A stretch of 13,638 nucleotides of DNA from Chloroflexota bacterium. GTDB taxonomy: Bacteria > Chloroflexota > Dehalococcoidia > Lucifugimonadales > Australimonadaceae. How positions within the stretch are numbered: position 1 is the stretch's first letter; each line of letters opens with the position of its first letter. The DNA lies in assembly GCA_022574265.1 (NCBI GenBank), contig JACZSI010000034.1, positions 1 through 13,638 on the forward strand. Reading direction: 5' to 3'. Positions 12,536 to 13,638 of the stretch are shown here, piece after piece. Made by a program: the position numbers and the translations under genes. The notes beneath the pieces were generated by a model, which saw nothing but the letters and a program-made list of their open reading frames with translations, was not told where the DNA came from and ran no database searches.

Positions 12536-13638
12536 CTACGAGCTGCCCTCCAGCGCTTCCAGCACCTTGTGCGGCAGCAGCGGCACCTCGTGGAACATCA
12601 CGCCCGTCGCGTCGTACACGGCGTTGAGCACCGCGGCCGGCGTGATGACGGAGCCTATCTCGCCCATGCCCTTCGCGCCGAACGGCCCGCCTTCGAGGGG
12701 GTGCTCGACGATCTCCGGCCGGTAGACGGGCGACGTCTCCATCGTTGGCAGGGGATAGTCCATGAGGGCGGCCGTCAGGAGCTGGCCGCCCTCGTCCCAG
12801 ACGAGCTGCTCGAAGAGCGTCGGCCCGAGCTCCATGCCGACGCCGCCCTCGAGCTGCGTGCGCACCGAGTCGGGGTTGACGGCCTTGCCGACGTTCGACG
12901 CGGCCCCCATCCGCAGCACGCGGACCTCGCCCGTGTCCGTGTCCACCTCCACCTCGGCGGCGGCGGACGCGAACGACCAGAACGTCGACGCGATCGGGTA
13001 CTCCGTGCCGTCCGGCGCCGTATACGTGCCGCCGACCACGCACTCGCCGAGCGCCGAGAGCGGGCCGCCCGAGCGCTGCACGAGCTCCTCGTAGCTCAGT
13101 GTGCCGCCGTCGGCGCCCTCGACGCCATCCGGCCCGAGCGCCAGGCTCGCCGCGTCGCGCTCGAGCAGCTGCGAGGCGACCGTGAGGACGTCGGCCGTGA
13201 GCTTGGCGGCCGCGTCGAGCACGGCGTTGCCCATGTGGTACGTCGAGCGGCTCGCGGTCGTCGAGCTGTCGAACGGCACGAGCGCGGTGTCGCTGTGCAC
13301 GATGCGGATCCGCTCCAGGCCGACGCCCAGACCGTCGGCCGCGATCTGCGCCATCGTCGTATCGGAGCCCTGGCCGATGTTCACGGTGCCGATGCGGACC
13401 TCGAAGAGCCCGTCCTCCCCCAGCTCGACCTCGGCGCCGTTCTCGGACATCCGCGTCGGCGGCGTGAGCGTGTACTTGATGGTGCACGAGACGCCCTTGC
13501 CGCGCAGCTTGGCCGGCCCTTCCGGTGGCTCGGACGGCGTGCCCCACTCGATGGCGCGGGACGCCACTTCGAGGCACTCCTTGGCGTGGGTGGAGCGCAG
13601 CAGGTCGCCTGTTATGTGGACGTCGCCGTCGACGACCA
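12536..13638 (-). CDS. Molybdopterin-dependent hydroxylase large subunit (CoxL/xanthine oxidase family), N-terminus outside window
   Basis: The frame is open to the right edge, giving 366 residues of the C-terminal half of a protein that is usually about 750-800 residues long. Molybdopterin-binding motifs are visible: a VNIGQGSDTTMAQIAADGLG segment, SRSTYHMGNAV, and a SNVGKAVNPDSVRTQLEGG stretch. The conserved catalytic glutamate of the family is in FGAKGMGEIGSV, about 41 residues from the C-terminus. The family hydroxylates aldehydes, purines or aromatic heterocycles, or oxidises CO. The loop that separates true CO dehydrogenase (with its copper-binding Cys) lies in the missing half, so CO oxidation cannot be judged. 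It is followed by coxS-like, coxG-like and ubiD-like genes. With a UbiD decarboxylase in the same operon, an organic aromatic substrate is more likely than CO. Confidence 0.92.
   Translation of the reverse strand, partial: VVDGDVHITGDLLRSTHAKECLEVASRAIEWGTPSEPPEGPAKLRGKGVSCTIKYTLTPPTRMSENGAEVELGEDGLFEVRIGTVNIGQGSDTTMAQIAADGLGVGLERIRIVHSDTALVPFDSSTTASRSTYHMGNAVLDAAAKLTADVLTVASQLLERDAASLALGPDGVEGADGGTLSYEELVQRSGGPLSALGECVVGGTYTAPDGTEYPIASTFWSFASAAAEVEVDTDTGEVRVLRMGAASNVGKAVNPDSVRTQLEGGVGMELGPTLFEQLVWDEGGQLLTAALMDYPLPTMETSPVYRPEIVEHPLEGGPFGAKGMGEIGSVITPAAVLNAVYDATGVMFHEVPLLPHKVLEALEGSS

Noticed and set aside
11185..12627. 480-codon open frame on the plus strand
   Set aside because: It runs antisense across the ubiD-, coxG- and coxS-like genes and into the large subunit, all of which have clear conserved motifs on the minus strand.
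1..13638. CRISPR arrays, tRNA or rRNA genes, insertion-sequence transposases
   Set aside because: I saw no regularly spaced repeats, cloverleaf or rRNA signatures, and no transposase or integrase motif.

Overview
This 13.6 kb window is GC-rich bacterial DNA, densely coded and mostly on the minus strand. The gene mix (UbiD-type decarboxylase, molybdenum hydroxylase subunits of the CoxL/CoxS/CoxG type, two bicupin proteins, an SMP-30 lactonase, a dienelactone hydrolase and an unsecreted NMT1-like protein) suggests a heterotroph that breaks down aromatic or otherwise recalcitrant organic matter. This set, together with a dispersed inverted repeat with CTGTCAT...CTGAG termini, reminds me of Chloroflexota (Dehalococcoidia/SAR202-like). 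That assignment is inference; no rRNA or marker gene is present.

Layout. (1) 1-1461, minus: a membrane PAS histidine kinase that runs off the left edge, preceded by a 288-bp non-coding gap. (2) 1750-5095, minus: a likely operon of a bicupin protein, an MFS transporter and an SMP-30/gluconolactonase-like hydrolase. It is read from a well-formed promoter at 5127-5155. (3) 5389-6949, plus: a double zinc-ribbon protein with four membrane segments, then a dienelactone hydrolase family enzyme with its own promoter. (4) 6918-7677, minus: a DUF4160 protein followed by a DUF2442-HTH fusion, a toxin-antitoxin-like pair with an operator-like palindrome in its promoter. The 3' end of the pair overlaps the dienelactone hydrolase gene. 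(5) 7809-8807, minus: a second bicupin protein made of two tandem copies of one domain. It is separated from its probable promoter by a 106-bp inverted-repeat element. (6) 9073-9996, plus: an NMT1/THI5-like substrate-binding protein without a signal peptide, divergent from the bicupin, with closely packed promoters. (7) 10080-13638, minus: a catabolic operon in the order coxL-like (5' end outside the window), coxS-like, coxG-like, ubiD-like. A perfect 13-bp-stem hairpin separates it from the convergent NMT1-like gene.

Working together (inference): the molybdenum hydroxylase would hydroxylate or oxidise an aromatic or heterocyclic substrate and pass electrons on through CoxS. The UbiD enzyme would remove or add a carboxyl group using prenylated FMN. 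The cupins, lactonase and dienelactone hydrolase resemble ring-opening and lactone-hydrolysis steps, and the MFS protein would move substrate or product. The substrate cannot be named from the sequence. Several start codons were moved from the longest possible ORF to internal starts with better Shine-Dalgarno and promoter support.
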